Shown piece after piece: positions 1-7,871 of a stretch of 64,000 nt of DNA (positions are counted from its first letter, which is position 1; the number at the start of each line of letters is the position of its first letter). The DNA comes from Clostridia bacterium. GTDB taxonomy: Bacteria; Bacillota; Clostridia; Oscillospirales; Acutalibacteraceae. The notes beneath the pieces are model-generated. The model did not search any database, was not told the DNA's origin, and worked only from the letters and a program-made list of their open reading frames with translations. The position numbers were made by a program, and so were the translations under genes. The stretch is from the NCBI GenBank assembly GCA_017436915.1, contig JAFSCE010000032.1, forward strand, positions 1 to 64,000, given 5' to 3'.

Positions 1-769
1 CATCAGCAGAATGATAGCCGATCTTGAAAAAGAATGGGGCGTAACGCTTCTTGAACGAAGCAAGTACGGTGTTAAGCCTACAAGTGACGGTATGAAGTTG
101 TTGCCATACGCACAAAACCTCTGCGCCGATTTTGATAAACTGAAAATGCAGGTGGATGAGCTCAACGGCCTGCAATTAGGACTGATCCGCATCGGTACAT
201 TTTCAAGCGTGGCAACCCATTGGTTGCCGAATATTATAAAAGAATTTCAAAAGGACTACCCCAACATCGACTATGAACTTCTGCTCGGTGATTATACCGA
301 GATTGAAGAATGGATACACACGGGCAGAGTAGATTGCGGTTTTTTGAGATTGCCGACACACGCAGACTTTGAAACCATCTTTTTAGAGAAAGATAAGCTG
401 ATGGCGATTATCCCCGAAAATCATCCGCTAAAAGACTGCGATAGATTTCCCGTAGCTGCTCTTTGTGATGAGCCATTTATGCTTCTTGAAAAGGGTGCAA
501 AGGCAGAAATTTCAGAAATCTTTGAGCGTAATAATCTAACTCCAAATGTTAAATTTACCACTTGGGACGATTATGCTGTAATGTCTATGGTGGAAAGCGG
601 ACTCGGTATTGCGATACTTCCCGAACTGATCTTAAAAAGAGTACCATATAGAATTATCGCAAAAGAGCTTGACGTTCCGGCATATCGCAATATCGGACTT
701 GCTTTGAGAGATAAGAAAACCGCCTCACTTGCGGTGAAACGGTTTGTTGAATATTTGCAGTATAGATAA
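1..769 (+). CDS. LysR-family transcriptional regulator, 5' truncated by window edge
   Basis: DNA-binding transcriptional regulator of the LysR family; the reading frame is already open at the left edge, so most of the N-terminal winged helix is missing. What remains begins inside the recognition helix region (ISRMIADLEKEWGVTLLER is the typical LysR pattern that ends in a conserved L-F/L-E-R). It continues through the linker helix into a type-2 periplasmic-binding-like effector domain (from about residue 55, LQLGLIRIGTFSSVATHWLP). The C-terminal part contains the usual MVESGLGIAILPE stretch. Its target and effector cannot be told from the sequence. The gene is more AT-rich than most of the window. 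No strong terminator follows immediately; the next hairpin is about 220 bases downstream. Confidence 0.9.
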   Translation, partial: ISRMIADLEKEWGVTLLERSKYGVKPTSDGMKLLPYAQNLCADFDKLKMQVDELNGLQLGLIRIGTFSSVATHWLPNIIKEFQKDYPNIDYELLLGDYTEIEEWIHTGRVDCGFLRLPTHADFETIFLEKDKLMAIIPENHPLKDCDRFPVAALCDEPFMLLEKGAKAEISEIFERNNLTPNVKFTTWDDYAVMSMVESGLGIAILPELILKRVPYRIIAKELDVPAYRNIGLALRDKKTASLAVKRFVEYLQYR

Positions 770-816
770 TTGCTGATATACTAAAAAATATGGATGGAAC
801 ATACGCCTGCTCAAAC

Positions 817-890
817 TAGCAGAATTTTGCTAAAAATTTGATTAGCAGGCGATTAGCAAAATGCCGATTTTCTGCTAATTACAATTAGCA
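817..890. repeat. Cluster of TTAGCA/TGCTAA motifs after the LysR gene
   Basis: Within about 75 bases the hexamer TTAGCA or its complement occurs repeatedly. TAGCAGAATTTTGCTA (817-832) is an imperfect palindrome, ATTAGCA occurs at 841-847, 852-858 and 884-890, and its inverse TGCTAAT lies at 873-879. The stretch is AT-rich and non-coding. It could be an operator array or a decayed hairpin; nothing ties it to a known regulator. Confidence 0.4.
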
Positions 891-984
891 AGAATTAGAG
901 CGGGGTATGATAATAGTCCGAGTTCATTTTTGACTATATAAAATCAGAAACTTACCTAGGAAAAAGAGTGAGTAAAGAAAAGTG

Positions 985-1017
985 AAAGTGCCGAAAACGC
1001 AGTGTTTTCGGCACTTT
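985..1017. terminator. Bidirectional terminator between LysR and tRNA-Arg
   Basis: A 14-bp perfect stem (985-998 with 1004-1017) with a 5-nt loop is followed by a T run on the plus strand. On the minus strand it starts right after the encoded CCA of the tRNA and is followed by a T-rich tail. It most likely ends the tRNA transcript and could also stop read-through from the LysR side. Confidence 0.8.
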
Positions 1018-1018
1018 T

Positions 1019-1095
1019 TGGCGCGCTTGCCCGGATTCGAACCGGGGGCGTTCCGCTTAGGAGGCGGACCCTCTATCCTGCTGAGGTACAAGCGC
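1019..1095 (-). tRNA. tRNA-Arg (anticodon CCU)
   Basis: On the minus strand this folds into a canonical cloverleaf. The acceptor stem GCGCTTG/CAAGCGC spans 1095-1089 and 1029-1023. The D stem is CCTC/GAGG. The anticodon stem is TCCGC/GCGGA with loop CTCCTAA, giving anticodon CCT (reads AGG). The T arm is CCCGG-TTCGAAT-CCGGG. The discriminator base is G (1022) and CCA is encoded (1021-1019). A strong minus-strand promoter lies at 1218-1245, with a tRNA-like relic between promoter and gene, and a terminator follows directly. Confidence 0.97.
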
Positions 1096-1199
1096 ATATA
1101 CGATACAATTCAAACCTATGACCATTTGCCTTTTTGCAAAGGCGAGCGTTAAAACACCCGCTTAGGAGGGGGCTGTTATATCCATTTAACTATGCGGGC
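1096..1199 (-). pseudogene. Degenerate tRNA-Arg(CCU)-like element
   Basis: Read on the minus strand from 1199, the sequence starts like a tRNA: GCCCGCA, then a D arm (AGTTAAATGGATATAAC) close to the common bacterial tRNA-Arg(CCU) D arm, then an anticodon loop CTCCTAA (plus strand 1162-1168) identical to that of the neighbouring tRNA. The anticodon stem has two mismatches. The variable region is far too long (about 35 nt) and contains its own small hairpin. The T loop is TTTGAAT (1108-1114) with a poor stem, and the acceptor 3' strand pairs badly. It sits about 12 nt downstream of a near-consensus promoter's expected start. I read it as a decayed tRNA gene; a functional tRNA-like RNA is possible but less likely. 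Confidence 0.5.
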
Positions 1200-1217
1200 T
1201 TATTAAATGATAGGATA

Positions 1218-1245
1218 ATTATACCATGTAATTTTTCCTTGTCAA
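1218..1245 (-). promoter_or_regulatory. Strong promoter for the tRNA-like element and tRNA-Arg
   Basis: On the minus strand TTGACA (1245-1240) and TATAAT (1223-1218), both perfect consensus hexamers, are separated by 16 bp. Initiation would fall near 1211, just before the tRNA-like element at 1199. Confidence 0.8.
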
Positions 1246-1249
1246 TTCA

Positions 1250-1278
1250 TTGCTTTTTCAGAAAAAGAGTGCTATACT
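1250..1278 (+). promoter_or_regulatory. Promoter of the DUF3048 lipoprotein gene
   Basis: TTGCTT (1250-1255), 17 bp, TATACT (1273-1278), ending 39 bases upstream of the ATG. It is arranged divergently and interleaved with the minus-strand tRNA promoter. Confidence 0.65.
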
Positions 1279-1317
1279 GTAACAAATTGCAGAAATTTGT
1301 TAAAGGGAGTCCTGTGT

Positions 1318-2370
1318 ATGAAAAAAATCGTTGCGCTTGCCTTGATTTTGGTATTGCTTTGCGGTATGACCGCCTGTTCAAAGCCGGAAGAACCGGCCGA
1401 ACCGACGACCACGCCCGCCCCGACGACCACTACCCTGAATTTAAAAGGAATCAACCTGCTCACGGGCGAAAAAGCAAGTGATTCCGCATCTTCTCGTCCG
1501 ATCGGTATCATGGTGCCGAACGACAGCGCTACGATTGGAAAACAGATTGGCATTGATAAAGCGGATTTTATCATGGAAACCGAAACGGAAGGTTCTATCC
1601 CGCGTATGTTGGCGGTCTTCCGCAACGTGGAAAGCATTCCCGATAAAGTCGGTCCCGTTCGCAGCGCCCGTTCTCCTTTCATAGCAACCGCACGTGCACT
1701 GGACGTCGTCTATCTTCACGCGGGTGGAAGCTTGCAAGCAAGAGCCCTGCTCAAAACCGGTGTGTTGGATCATTTTGATGCCCTGACCGATGCCAAAACC
1801 TTCTGGCGCGACAACCAACTGAAAGCCGCTATCGACTATGTACACAGCGTTGCAACCAGCAGAGAAGCCATTTCGGCGCGTCTTACCAAAAATAACATCC
1901 GCACGGAAGCCAACCAAGCGTTCCCCTTCAAATTCAGCGAAACGGCAAAAACCGGTGACGCCGCGGCCAACACCGTTCAACTTCGCACGACCGCCAGTCA
2001 TACGGTAACGTTCAAATATGACGCCGCCACCAAAACATACAACAAAAACGTCGGTAAAATCGAAACCTGCAAGCCCCATAAAACGATTGACGGAAAACAA
2101 CTTTCCTTCACAAACGTTTTGGTTTTGTACAGTACGAAACTCGCTGAGGTTACCGATGCCGGCAAAGGCAACACCGCCAATTTCGAAAACGGAACCGGCA
2201 AAGGGTATTTGATTTCGATGGGCACTTATCGTGAGATTACCTTTAACCGCACAGATTCCTCGATCGCAATCATGGAAAAAGACGGCACCACAACAGCACT
2301 GCTGAACAAAGGTAAAACGTATATGTTCCTGGTCGATAAAAATCTTGCCGGCAAGGAAATCTTCCAATAA
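1318..2370 (+). CDS. DUF3048 domain-containing lipoprotein (YerB-like)
   Basis: Predicted secreted lipoprotein of the YerB/DUF3048 family (350 aa), found widely in Firmicutes, with unsettled molecular function. The N-terminus has a Lys-rich start, a hydrophobic stretch and a lipobox-like end (GMTAC, Cys about residue 20), followed by a Pro/Thr-rich linker typical of surface-tethered proteins. The DUF3048 core begins near residue 50 with RPIGIMVPNDS. It includes the family's GPVRSARSPF motif and ends with a C-terminal domain (AGKEIFQ end). I chose the ATG at 1318 because a good ribosome binding site (AAAGGGAG) precedes it; the longer in-frame ATG at 1297 would spoil the signal peptide. The gene is monocistronic, with its own promoter and terminator. 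Confidence 0.9.
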   Translation: MKKIVALALILVLLCGMTACSKPEEPAEPTTTPAPTTTTLNLKGINLLTGEKASDSASSRPIGIMVPNDSATIGKQIGIDKADFIMETETEGSIPRMLAVFRNVESIPDKVGPVRSARSPFIATARALDVVYLHAGGSLQARALLKTGVLDHFDALTDAKTFWRDNQLKAAIDYVHSVATSREAISARLTKNNIRTEANQAFPFKFSETAKTGDAAANTVQLRTTASHTVTFKYDAATKTYNKNVGKIETCKPHKTIDGKQLSFTNVLVLYSTKLAEVTDAGKGNTANFENGTGKGYLISMGTYREITFNRTDSSIAIMEKDGTTTALLNKGKTYMFLVDKNLAGKEIFQ

Positions 2371-2380
2371 GATTGTGAAA

Positions 2381-2415
2381 ACGGGCATCGCTCTTATGAG
2401 CGATGCCCGTTTTTT
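2381..2415. terminator. Terminator shared by the DUF3048 gene and the ynzC-like gene
   Basis: A 13-bp perfect stem (2381-2393 with 2398-2410) and TTAT loop, followed by six T on the plus strand. The minus-strand ynzC-like gene ends at 2414, so the same hairpin lies just past its stop codon. Confidence 0.9.
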
Positions 2416-2620
2416 AATGTTTCATGCCGCGAAGCGGTTGGACTGTGCCATCCGGTCGTTCGACCGTGGTGTTATCCAAGATCTGTTTCATGTTCGAACG
2501 GAATTCGCGGATATATTCCTCCCTAAGCTGTTGCCGTTCCGCCTGTTCCTCAGCAGTCAACTCACGCTCACGTGACAACCGCGTCAGTTCACTGATCCGA
2601 TCCATTTTTCGTTGCTGCAT
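2414..2620 (-). CDS. ynzC: DUF896 family protein (YnzC-like)
   Basis: Small cytosolic protein (68 aa) of the DUF896/YnzC family, a short two-helix fold common in Firmicutes; the physiological role is not established. The family pattern is visible: M-x-R-I-x-E-L-x-R-L at the start, then a Glu/Gln-rich second helix (LTAEEQAERQQLREEYI) and a conserved end (NTTVERPDG). The start is the ATG at 2620, 8 bases after a GGGGTGAT ribosome binding site; the reading frame continues upstream but without support. It is the last gene of the mnmG-rsmG-ynzC run, separated from rsmG by only 4 bases. Confidence 0.88.
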   Translation of the reverse strand: MQQRKMDRISELTRLSRERELTAEEQAERQQLREEYIREFRSNMKQILDNTTVERPDGTVQPLRGMKH

Positions 2621-2624
2621 ACTA

Positions 2625-3359
2625 TCACCCCAACGGTTCTTTTGCAATCTTCGCCGACTGACGCGGAAACCGCGGCGGCGTGGGTTTGGTCTTGTCAATC
2701 ACAAACAAGCGGCGCTCTTGCTGTTCCACTCCGTCGTGCGGAAGGCGCGGAAGCGTGAGTTCTTTCACTGCGGACACCCGCCCGCCAAGCAGCTCCACCG
2801 CGCGCGTTGCCGCTTTCAGTTCCGCATCACTGTCCGGTCCTTTCATGGCAATGAAACGCCCGCCGACTTTCACAAACGGCAAACAATATTCCGAAAGCAC
2901 CGGCATTGCCGCCACGGCACGCGCGGTTGCCACGTCGTACTGCTCGCGCAGTTTCGGGTTTCGTCCGCCTTCCTCAGCACGCGCGTGAATCAACTGTGCC
3001 CGAATCCCCAGCGCGTCACACACTTCCTTTAAGAAGATGAGTCGTTTGTTCAAGCTGTCCAATAACGTAAGCGAAATATCTTCCCGCACGATGGCGAGCG
3101 GGATTCCCGGAAAACCCGCACCCGTTCCGACGTCAATCACCGAAAGCCCGGTTTTCTCAGACAAGACGCTGAGCGCGGTCATGCTGTCGGCAAAATGTTT
3201 AAGTACAATATCCTGCGGCTCGGTAATGGCTGTCAGATTCATTCGCTGATTCCACTCGACCAACAATTCCGCATATCGATCAAACTTTTGACAAGCCGTA
3301 TCGCTCACCGTGATGCCGTATTCCGCCGCATACTCGCGTAAAAGCTCTGTATCAATCAT
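2625..3359 (-). CDS. rsmG: 16S rRNA (guanine527-N7)-methyltransferase
   Basis: RsmG (GidB) methylates N7 of G527 in 16S rRNA using S-adenosylmethionine, in the cytosol. The protein (244 aa) has the usual N-terminal helix and the family motif [10 protein letters not shown] (about residues 36-45). The SAM-binding loop is [17 protein letters not shown] (about 70-86), and the later motif [11 protein letters not shown] is present. The ATG at 3359 overlaps the mnmG stop codon (ATGA), so the two are translationally coupled; an upstream in-frame ATG inside mnmG is unlikely. The pairing with mnmG is the classic gidA-gidB arrangement near bacterial origins, but here parAB does not follow it and instead lies some 60 kb to the right. 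Confidence 0.95.
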   Translation of the reverse strand: MIDTELLREYAAEYGITVSDTACQKFDRYAELLVEWNQRMNLTAITEPQDIVLKHFADSMTALSVLSEKTGLSVIDVGTGAGFPGIPLAIVREDISLTLLDSLNKRLIFLKEVCDALGIRAQLIHARAEEGGRNPKLREQYDVATARAVAAMPVLSEYCLPFVKVGGRFIAMKGPDSDAELKAATRAVELLGGRVSAVKELTLPRLPHDGVEQQERRLFVIDKTKPTPPRFPRQSAKIAKEPLG

Positions 3360-5221
3360 GCGTTCGCCCCCAACCATACGATCAGCACCGACACGTCCGC
3401 GGGGCTGACACCGCTGATACGGGATGCCTGCCCGATACTGCGCGGACGGATCTTGCCGAGTTTTTCCTGCGCTTCCTTGCGCAAACCAACGATGGTGGTA
3501 TAATCCACGTCCTCCGGCAGCAACCGATTTTCCAGCCGCCGCATCTCGTCAATATCTGCCTGCTGACGGCGGATATATCCTTCGTACTTGATCTCCACTT
3601 CCACCTGTTCGCGCACCAACGCATCCAGCGGCGGGCGATCGGTGTCGACCGCCGTCAGATTGTCGTAATTGAGTTGCGGGCGACGTAAGAGTTCCTCCAA
3701 CCGAATCCCGCTGACAACGGGTGTTGTTCCGTTTTGTTCCAAGACGGTATTGAGCTCGGCGGTAGGCGATAAAATCGTTTCGTGCAACCGCTCGCGCTCC
3801 GCCGCTTTTTGCTGTTGACGGCGACAAAACCGTTCCCATCTGCCGTCATCCACCAACCCGACCTCTCTGCCGAGCGGCGTTAATCGTTCATCGGCATTAT
3901 CCTGCCGCAAAATAAGGCGATATTCCGACCGCGACGTCATCATACGATAGGGATCCATACAACCTTTGGTAACCAGATCGTCGATCAGCGTACCGATATA
4001 ACTCGACGCGCGATCAAGCAACATCGGCGGGCGCCCTTTGAGTTTCAGCGCCGCGTTCACACCGGCAACCAATCCTTGCGCCGCCGCCTCCTCATAACCG
4101 GAACTGCCGTTAAATTGCCCCGCCCCGTAAAGACCGGGGAATTCTTTACATTCCAGCGTAGCCGACAACTGCAACGGATCACAACAATCGTACTCGATCG
4201 CATACGCGGGGCGCATGACCACGACGTTTTCCAAACCCGGAATGGTATGCAAAAATTGTAGCTGCACATCCACCGGCAAGGACGAGGAAAGCCCCTGCAA
4301 ATACATTTCATCCGTGTTCAGTCCACACGGCTCAATAAACACCTGATGCCGCTCTTTGTCGGCAAACCGCACGACCTTATCCTCAAAACTGGGACAATAC
4401 CGCGGCCCCACACCGCTGATCTTGCCGCCGTACAGCGGTGAACGGTGCAGATTTTCCAAAATCACGCGCTTGGTTTCGGCGGTCGTCCAAGTGATATGAC
4501 ACGCCACTTGATTTTCCAATTTCCCCTCGGTTTCAAACGAGAACGGCACCACCGGCTCATCCCCGAGTTGTTCTTCGGTTTTGGAAAAATCAATACTGGA
4601 ACGCAGCACGCGCGCGGGTGTGCCCGTCTTAAATCGCCTCAAAGATAATCCCATATCAACGAGCGATTTTGTAAGTTCGGAAGCGGGAAACAGCCCATCC
4701 GGTCCGCCGTCATACGATACGTCGCCGATAAACAACGTGCCGCGCAGATAGGTACCGGTGGCGAGGATTACCGCCTTGGCGGTATACTGCTCCTCCAACC
4801 GCGTGGTGAGCAGCCACTCCTCTCCCGTTCGCTCCAGCGACACGATCTCCGCTTGTTTGAGTTCGATGTTTGGTGTCGTTTCCAATTTTTGTTTCATATA
4901 CGCGCCGTACACACGGCGGTCGATCTGTGCACGCAGGGAATGTACCGCAGGCCCTTTGCCGCGGTTAAGCATACGGGATTGTAAAAACGTGGCGTCTGCC
5001 GCTTTTCCCATTTCACCGCCGAGTGCATCGATCTCGCGCACCAAGTGCCCCTTGGCGGTACCGCCGATCGACGGATTACAAGGCATATTCCCGACCGCAT
5101 CAAGGTTGATGGTGAAGATCGCGGTACGACACCCAAGTCGCGCCGCCGCCAAAGCGGCTTCGATTCCTGCGTGCCCCGCGCCGATAACGGCAATATCAAA
5201 TTGTCCTGCCGAAAATTTCAT
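3356..5221 (-). CDS. mnmG: tRNA uridine-5-carboxymethylaminomethyl synthesis enzyme MnmG
   Basis: FAD-dependent subunit (621 aa, full length) of the MnmE-MnmG complex, which installs carboxymethylaminomethyl groups on wobble U34 of certain tRNAs. The N-terminal dinucleotide-binding motif is [21 protein letters not shown] (shortened: GAGHAG at about residues 14-19). The conserved CNPSIGG stretch and a second nucleotide-binding region ([10 protein letters not shown]) are present, as is the C-terminal MnmE-binding helical domain. Its partner mnmE is in the same window at 25.8 kb, in a different operon. The gene is driven by a good promoter at 5255-5283, directly beside a cluster of DnaA-box-like motifs. 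Confidence 0.97.
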   Translation of the reverse strand: MKFSAGQFDIAVIGAGHAGIEAALAAARLGCRTAIFTINLDAVGNMPCNPSIGGTAKGHLVREIDALGGEMGKAADATFLQSRMLNRGKGPAVHSLRAQIDRRVYGAYMKQKLETTPNIELKQAEIVSLERTGEEWLLTTRLEEQYTAKAVILATGTYLRGTLFIGDVSYDGGPDGLFPASELTKSLVDMGLSLRRFKTGTPARVLRSSIDFSKTEEQLGDEPVVPFSFETEGKLENQVACHITWTTAETKRVILENLHRSPLYGGKISGVGPRYCPSFEDKVVRFADKERHQVFIEPCGLNTDEMYLQGLSSSLPVDVQLQFLHTIPGLENVVVMRPAYAIEYDCCDPLQLSATLECKEFPGLYGAGQFNGSSGYEEAAAQGLVAGVNAALKLKGRPPMLLDRASSYIGTLIDDLVTKGCMDPYRMMTSRSEYRLILRQDNADERLTPLGREVGLVDDGRWERFCRRQQQKAAERERLHETILSPTAELNTVLEQNGTTPVVSGIRLEELLRRPQLNYDNLTAVDTDRPPLDALVREQVEVEIKYEGYIRRQQADIDEMRRLENRLLPEDVDYTTIVGLRKEAQEKLGKIRPRSIGQASRISGVSPADVSVLIVWLGANA

Positions 5222-5254
5222 ACCGTTTGCTCCTGCTGCTCAGTTTCTTGGTCT

Positions 5255-5283
5255 ATTATACCGCCTTTTCCTCAAACTTTCAA
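5255..5283 (-). promoter_or_regulatory. Promoter of mnmG-rsmG-ynzC
   Basis: On the minus strand TTGAAA (5283-5278), 17 bp, TATAAT (5260-5255). It ends 33 bases upstream of the mnmG ATG. The -35 box lies 12 bases from the first DnaA-box-like motif. Confidence 0.75.
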
Positions 5284-5294
5284 CAATGTATTTT

Positions 5295-5402
5295 TGTGGA
5301 AAAGTGGAAAGTTTGGTGGAAAACTTTTTTGCCCCTTGCGGATGATGACGCACCCTGACGCAAGCCGTCGAACCGACCACACTTTCCACCGATCCTTCCA
5401 CA
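5295..5402. promoter_or_regulatory. Cluster of five DnaA-box-like motifs (GTGGAAA)
   Basis: TGTGGAAAA (5295-5303), AGTGGAAAG (5303-5311) and GGTGGAAAA (5315-5323) lie in one orientation. CTTTCCACC (5382-5390) and CCTTCCACA (5394-5402) face them in the other. They share the TCCAC/GTGGA core of the DnaA box, and similar motifs occur at the probable origin and after recF. The cluster lies between the diverging mnmG and rsmA promoters, so DnaA control or titration is an inference. Confidence 0.5.
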
Positions 5403-5418
5403 AATCGCCGTTTTTATA

Positions 5419-5447
5419 TTGAAAAGTCGCCTTTTTTGTGATAGCAT
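5419..5447 (+). promoter_or_regulatory. Promoter of rsmA
   Basis: TTGAAA (5419-5424), 17 bp, TAGCAT (5442-5447), 30 bases before the rsmA ATG. The -10 box is weak. Confidence 0.5.
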
Positions 5448-5477
5448 AACAAAAAAGAAGTAAAAAGGAGGGGTTGT

Positions 5478-6338
5478 ATGCCGGCTTTAACCGATTTGAA
5501 TACTGTGCGGGAGATTTTGTCGCGACACGGCTTTTCATTTTCCAAAGCGCTCGGTCAGAATTTTCTCATAAACCCCTCCGTTTGTCCGCGGATGGCACAG
5601 TTGTGTCATCCCGAGCTTGACGGCGAGTTTGCCGTTTTGGAGATCGGGCCCGGCATCGGGGTGTTAACAAAAGAACTCGCGCAGGTGGCAAAACGCGTCA
5701 TCAGCATTGAACTGGATACCCGCCTGCTTCCCATTTTGAAAGAAACGCTGGCGGACTATCCGAACGTCACGGTCATCAACGGCGATGCCATGAAACTCGA
5801 TCTTGCCGCCGTGTTAAAAGAACACGCGGAGGGTTTGCCTGTGGTGGTGTGCGCCAACCTGCCGTATTACATCACCTCCCCTCTGCTCATGCGCTTGCTC
5901 GAAAGCCGCCTGCCCGTCGAGGCGATCACCGTACTGGTGCAAAAGGAAGCCGCCGTGCGCCTGTGTGCCCAGCCCGCCACCCGCGAATGTGGAGCGGTCA
6001 CCTTGGCAGTGCGATACTTTGCCGAGCCGGAAATTTTGTTTTCGGTGTCCCGCGGCAGCTTCTTGCCCGCACCAAAGGTCGACAGCAGTGTTATCCGCCT
6101 GCGGCTGCATGATAAACCACCTTGTGAAATTGCCGATGAAGCATTGTTTTTCCGTTTGGTGCATGCAGCATTCGGGCAACGGCGCAAAACGCTGTCCAAT
6201 TCGCTGGGCGCAGCCGGCTATACGAAAGAGCAGATCATCACCGTATTACAGGCAGCCGAACTGTCCCCCACCGCCCGCGCGGAGGAGCTCACGCTCGCAC
6301 AGTTTGCCGCGCTGACAAAACTCTTTTTGACAATATAA
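5478..6338 (+). CDS. rsmA: 16S rRNA (adenine1518-N6/adenine1519-N6)-dimethyltransferase
   Basis: RsmA (KsgA) dimethylates two adjacent adenines near the 3' end of 16S rRNA in a late step of small-subunit assembly. The 286-aa protein is of normal length. It shows the N-terminal GQNFL motif (about residues 26-30), the SAM-binding motif VLEIGPGIGVLTKEL (about 54-68), the catalytic NLPYYI motif (about 130-135), and the RNA-binding C-terminal domain with FGQRRKTLSNSL. The ATG follows a strong AAAGGAGG site. It is transcribed alone, divergent from mnmG, and ends at a terminator shared with malQ. Confidence 0.96.
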   Translation: MPALTDLNTVREILSRHGFSFSKALGQNFLINPSVCPRMAQLCHPELDGEFAVLEIGPGIGVLTKELAQVAKRVISIELDTRLLPILKETLADYPNVTVINGDAMKLDLAAVLKEHAEGLPVVVCANLPYYITSPLLMRLLESRLPVEAITVLVQKEAAVRLCAQPATRECGAVTLAVRYFAEPEILFSVSRGSFLPAPKVDSSVIRLRLHDKPPCEIADEALFFRLVHAAFGQRRKTLSNSLGAAGYTKEQIITVLQAAELSPTARAEELTLAQFAALTKLFLTI

Positions 6339-6367
6339 AAAACACCCTGCTACTGCAGGGTGTTTTT
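6338..6367. terminator. Bidirectional terminator between rsmA and malQ
   Basis: A 13-bp perfect stem (6338-6350 with 6355-6367), TACT loop, with T or A runs on each side. The malQ stop codon (6352-6350) lies inside the hairpin, so the last few malQ codons form one arm of it. Confidence 0.9.
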
Positions 6368-7861
6368 GTTTTGTTTTTTCTCGCTTTGCGGAAGTCGACC
6401 GTATAAGGCCGTGTTTTCCCTCACAATACCCGCAAGCCAATCGTTAACGCAACCCGCGCCAATACGCCATTGCCAGTTGTCGCCGAGCGTTGCCGGGGTG
6501 TTGATCCGCCCTTCACTGCCAAGCCCGATGATATCCTGCATCATCAAAATGGCGGTATCCGCCACCGACATCAGCGCCGCACGCATCATCGACCAGTTAA
6601 ATCCTTCTTCATCATCTACGTGAAGATATCGTCTGGCCATTTTTACGTCATTCGGTTCCGCCGTTTCGGTCCAGCCAAGAATGGTATCGTTGTCGTGTGT
6701 TCCTGTATATACCACGCAGTTTCGGCCGTAATTATGCGGCAGATAATCGCTGTCTTCGCGACTGTCAAAGGCAAATTGCAATACCTTCATTCCGGGGAAT
6801 CCCGAATCTGCCAACAGTTCACGAACGGCAGGCGTGAGAAACCCCAGATCCTCCGCAATAATCGGCAGTTTGCCGCCCAAAGCGGTCTTCAGCGCCTCAA
6901 ACAGTTCCATGCCGGGGCCCTTGATCCAGTGCCCGTTTTTGGCGGTAAGTTCGCCATACGGCACGGCAAAATACGATTCAAATCCGCGAAAATGATCAAT
7001 GCGTACCATGTCATACAGCTTCAACGCATATTGCAAGCGGTGCTTCCACCAACCGTAATCGTCCTTTTGCATATACGCCCAATCATACAGCGGGTTACCC
7101 CAAAGCTGCCCATCCTCGCAAAACGCATCCGGCGGCACACCCGCCACCAGCTCCGGGCGCAACCGTTTGTCCAATTGAAACTGAGCGGGATCGGCCCACA
7201 CGTCCGCGCTGTCGTATGCCACGTAGATCGGAATATCCCCGATGATGCGAATACCCGCGGCGTTGGCGTATTCTTTCAGCGCCGTCCACTGCATAGCAAA
7301 TTCATATTGAACGAACCGATAGAAAGCGAGTTCCCCCGCATACGTGCGGCGCGCGGCAGATAATGCCGCCTCTTCGCGTAAGCGAAGCGGCTCCTCCCAC
7401 TGCGACCAGTTTTCGTCGCCGTGTGCTTTTTTAAGTGCCATAAACAGCACGTAATCGTCGAGCCACCACGCATTTTCCGCACAAAATGCGTGGTAATTTT
7501 TGTCCGGCACAAAGCGGTCAAAGGCCTTTTTAAGAAGCGGGAAGCGGTTTTCGTATAACTTTCCGTAATCAATACGGTGGGGATCGTCACCAAAATCACA
7601 AGCAGAGATCTCTTCTGCGGTCAACAGCCCGTCCTCTTTTAGTGTATCAAGATCCACAAAATACGGATTGCCGGCAAACGAGGAAAAGGACTGATAAGGC
7701 GAATCGCCGTAGCTCGTAGGCCCCAGCGGCAATACCTGCCAATAGCTTTGTCCGGCTTTTACGAGAAAATCTACGAATTCATACGCTTCCTTGCCCAGCG
7801 TCCCGATGCCGTAGGAAGACGACAACGAAAAGATCGGCATCAGAATACCGCTTGCTCTCAT
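6350..7861 (-). CDS. malQ: 4-alpha-glucanotransferase (amylomaltase, GH77)
   Basis: Cytosolic GH77 enzyme that transfers alpha-1,4-glucan segments between maltodextrins, releasing glucose. The protein is 503 aa, normal for bacterial amylomaltases. Family landmarks are LPLGPTSYGDSPYQSFS near residue 45, the nucleophile region VRIDHFRGFESYF, the acid/base motif IAEDLG, and GTHDND near residue 395 for the third acidic residue. It is the last gene of a minus-strand operon with two sugar permeases and a binding protein, which points to use of imported maltodextrins. The stop codon lies inside the terminator stem. Confidence 0.95.
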   Translation of the reverse strand: MRASGILMPIFSLSSSYGIGTLGKEAYEFVDFLVKAGQSYWQVLPLGPTSYGDSPYQSFSSFAGNPYFVDLDTLKEDGLLTAEEISACDFGDDPHRIDYGKLYENRFPLLKKAFDRFVPDKNYHAFCAENAWWLDDYVLFMALKKAHGDENWSQWEEPLRLREEAALSAARRTYAGELAFYRFVQYEFAMQWTALKEYANAAGIRIIGDIPIYVAYDSADVWADPAQFQLDKRLRPELVAGVPPDAFCEDGQLWGNPLYDWAYMQKDDYGWWKHRLQYALKLYDMVRIDHFRGFESYFAVPYGELTAKNGHWIKGPGMELFEALKTALGGKLPIIAEDLGFLTPAVRELLADSGFPGMKVLQFAFDSREDSDYLPHNYGRNCVVYTGTHDNDTILGWTETAEPNDVKMARRYLHVDDEEGFNWSMMRAALMSVADTAILMMQDIIGLGSEGRINTPATLGDNWQWRIGAGCVNDWLAGIVRENTALYGRLPQSEKKQNKNTLQ

Positions 7862-7871
7862 ACACTAACCA

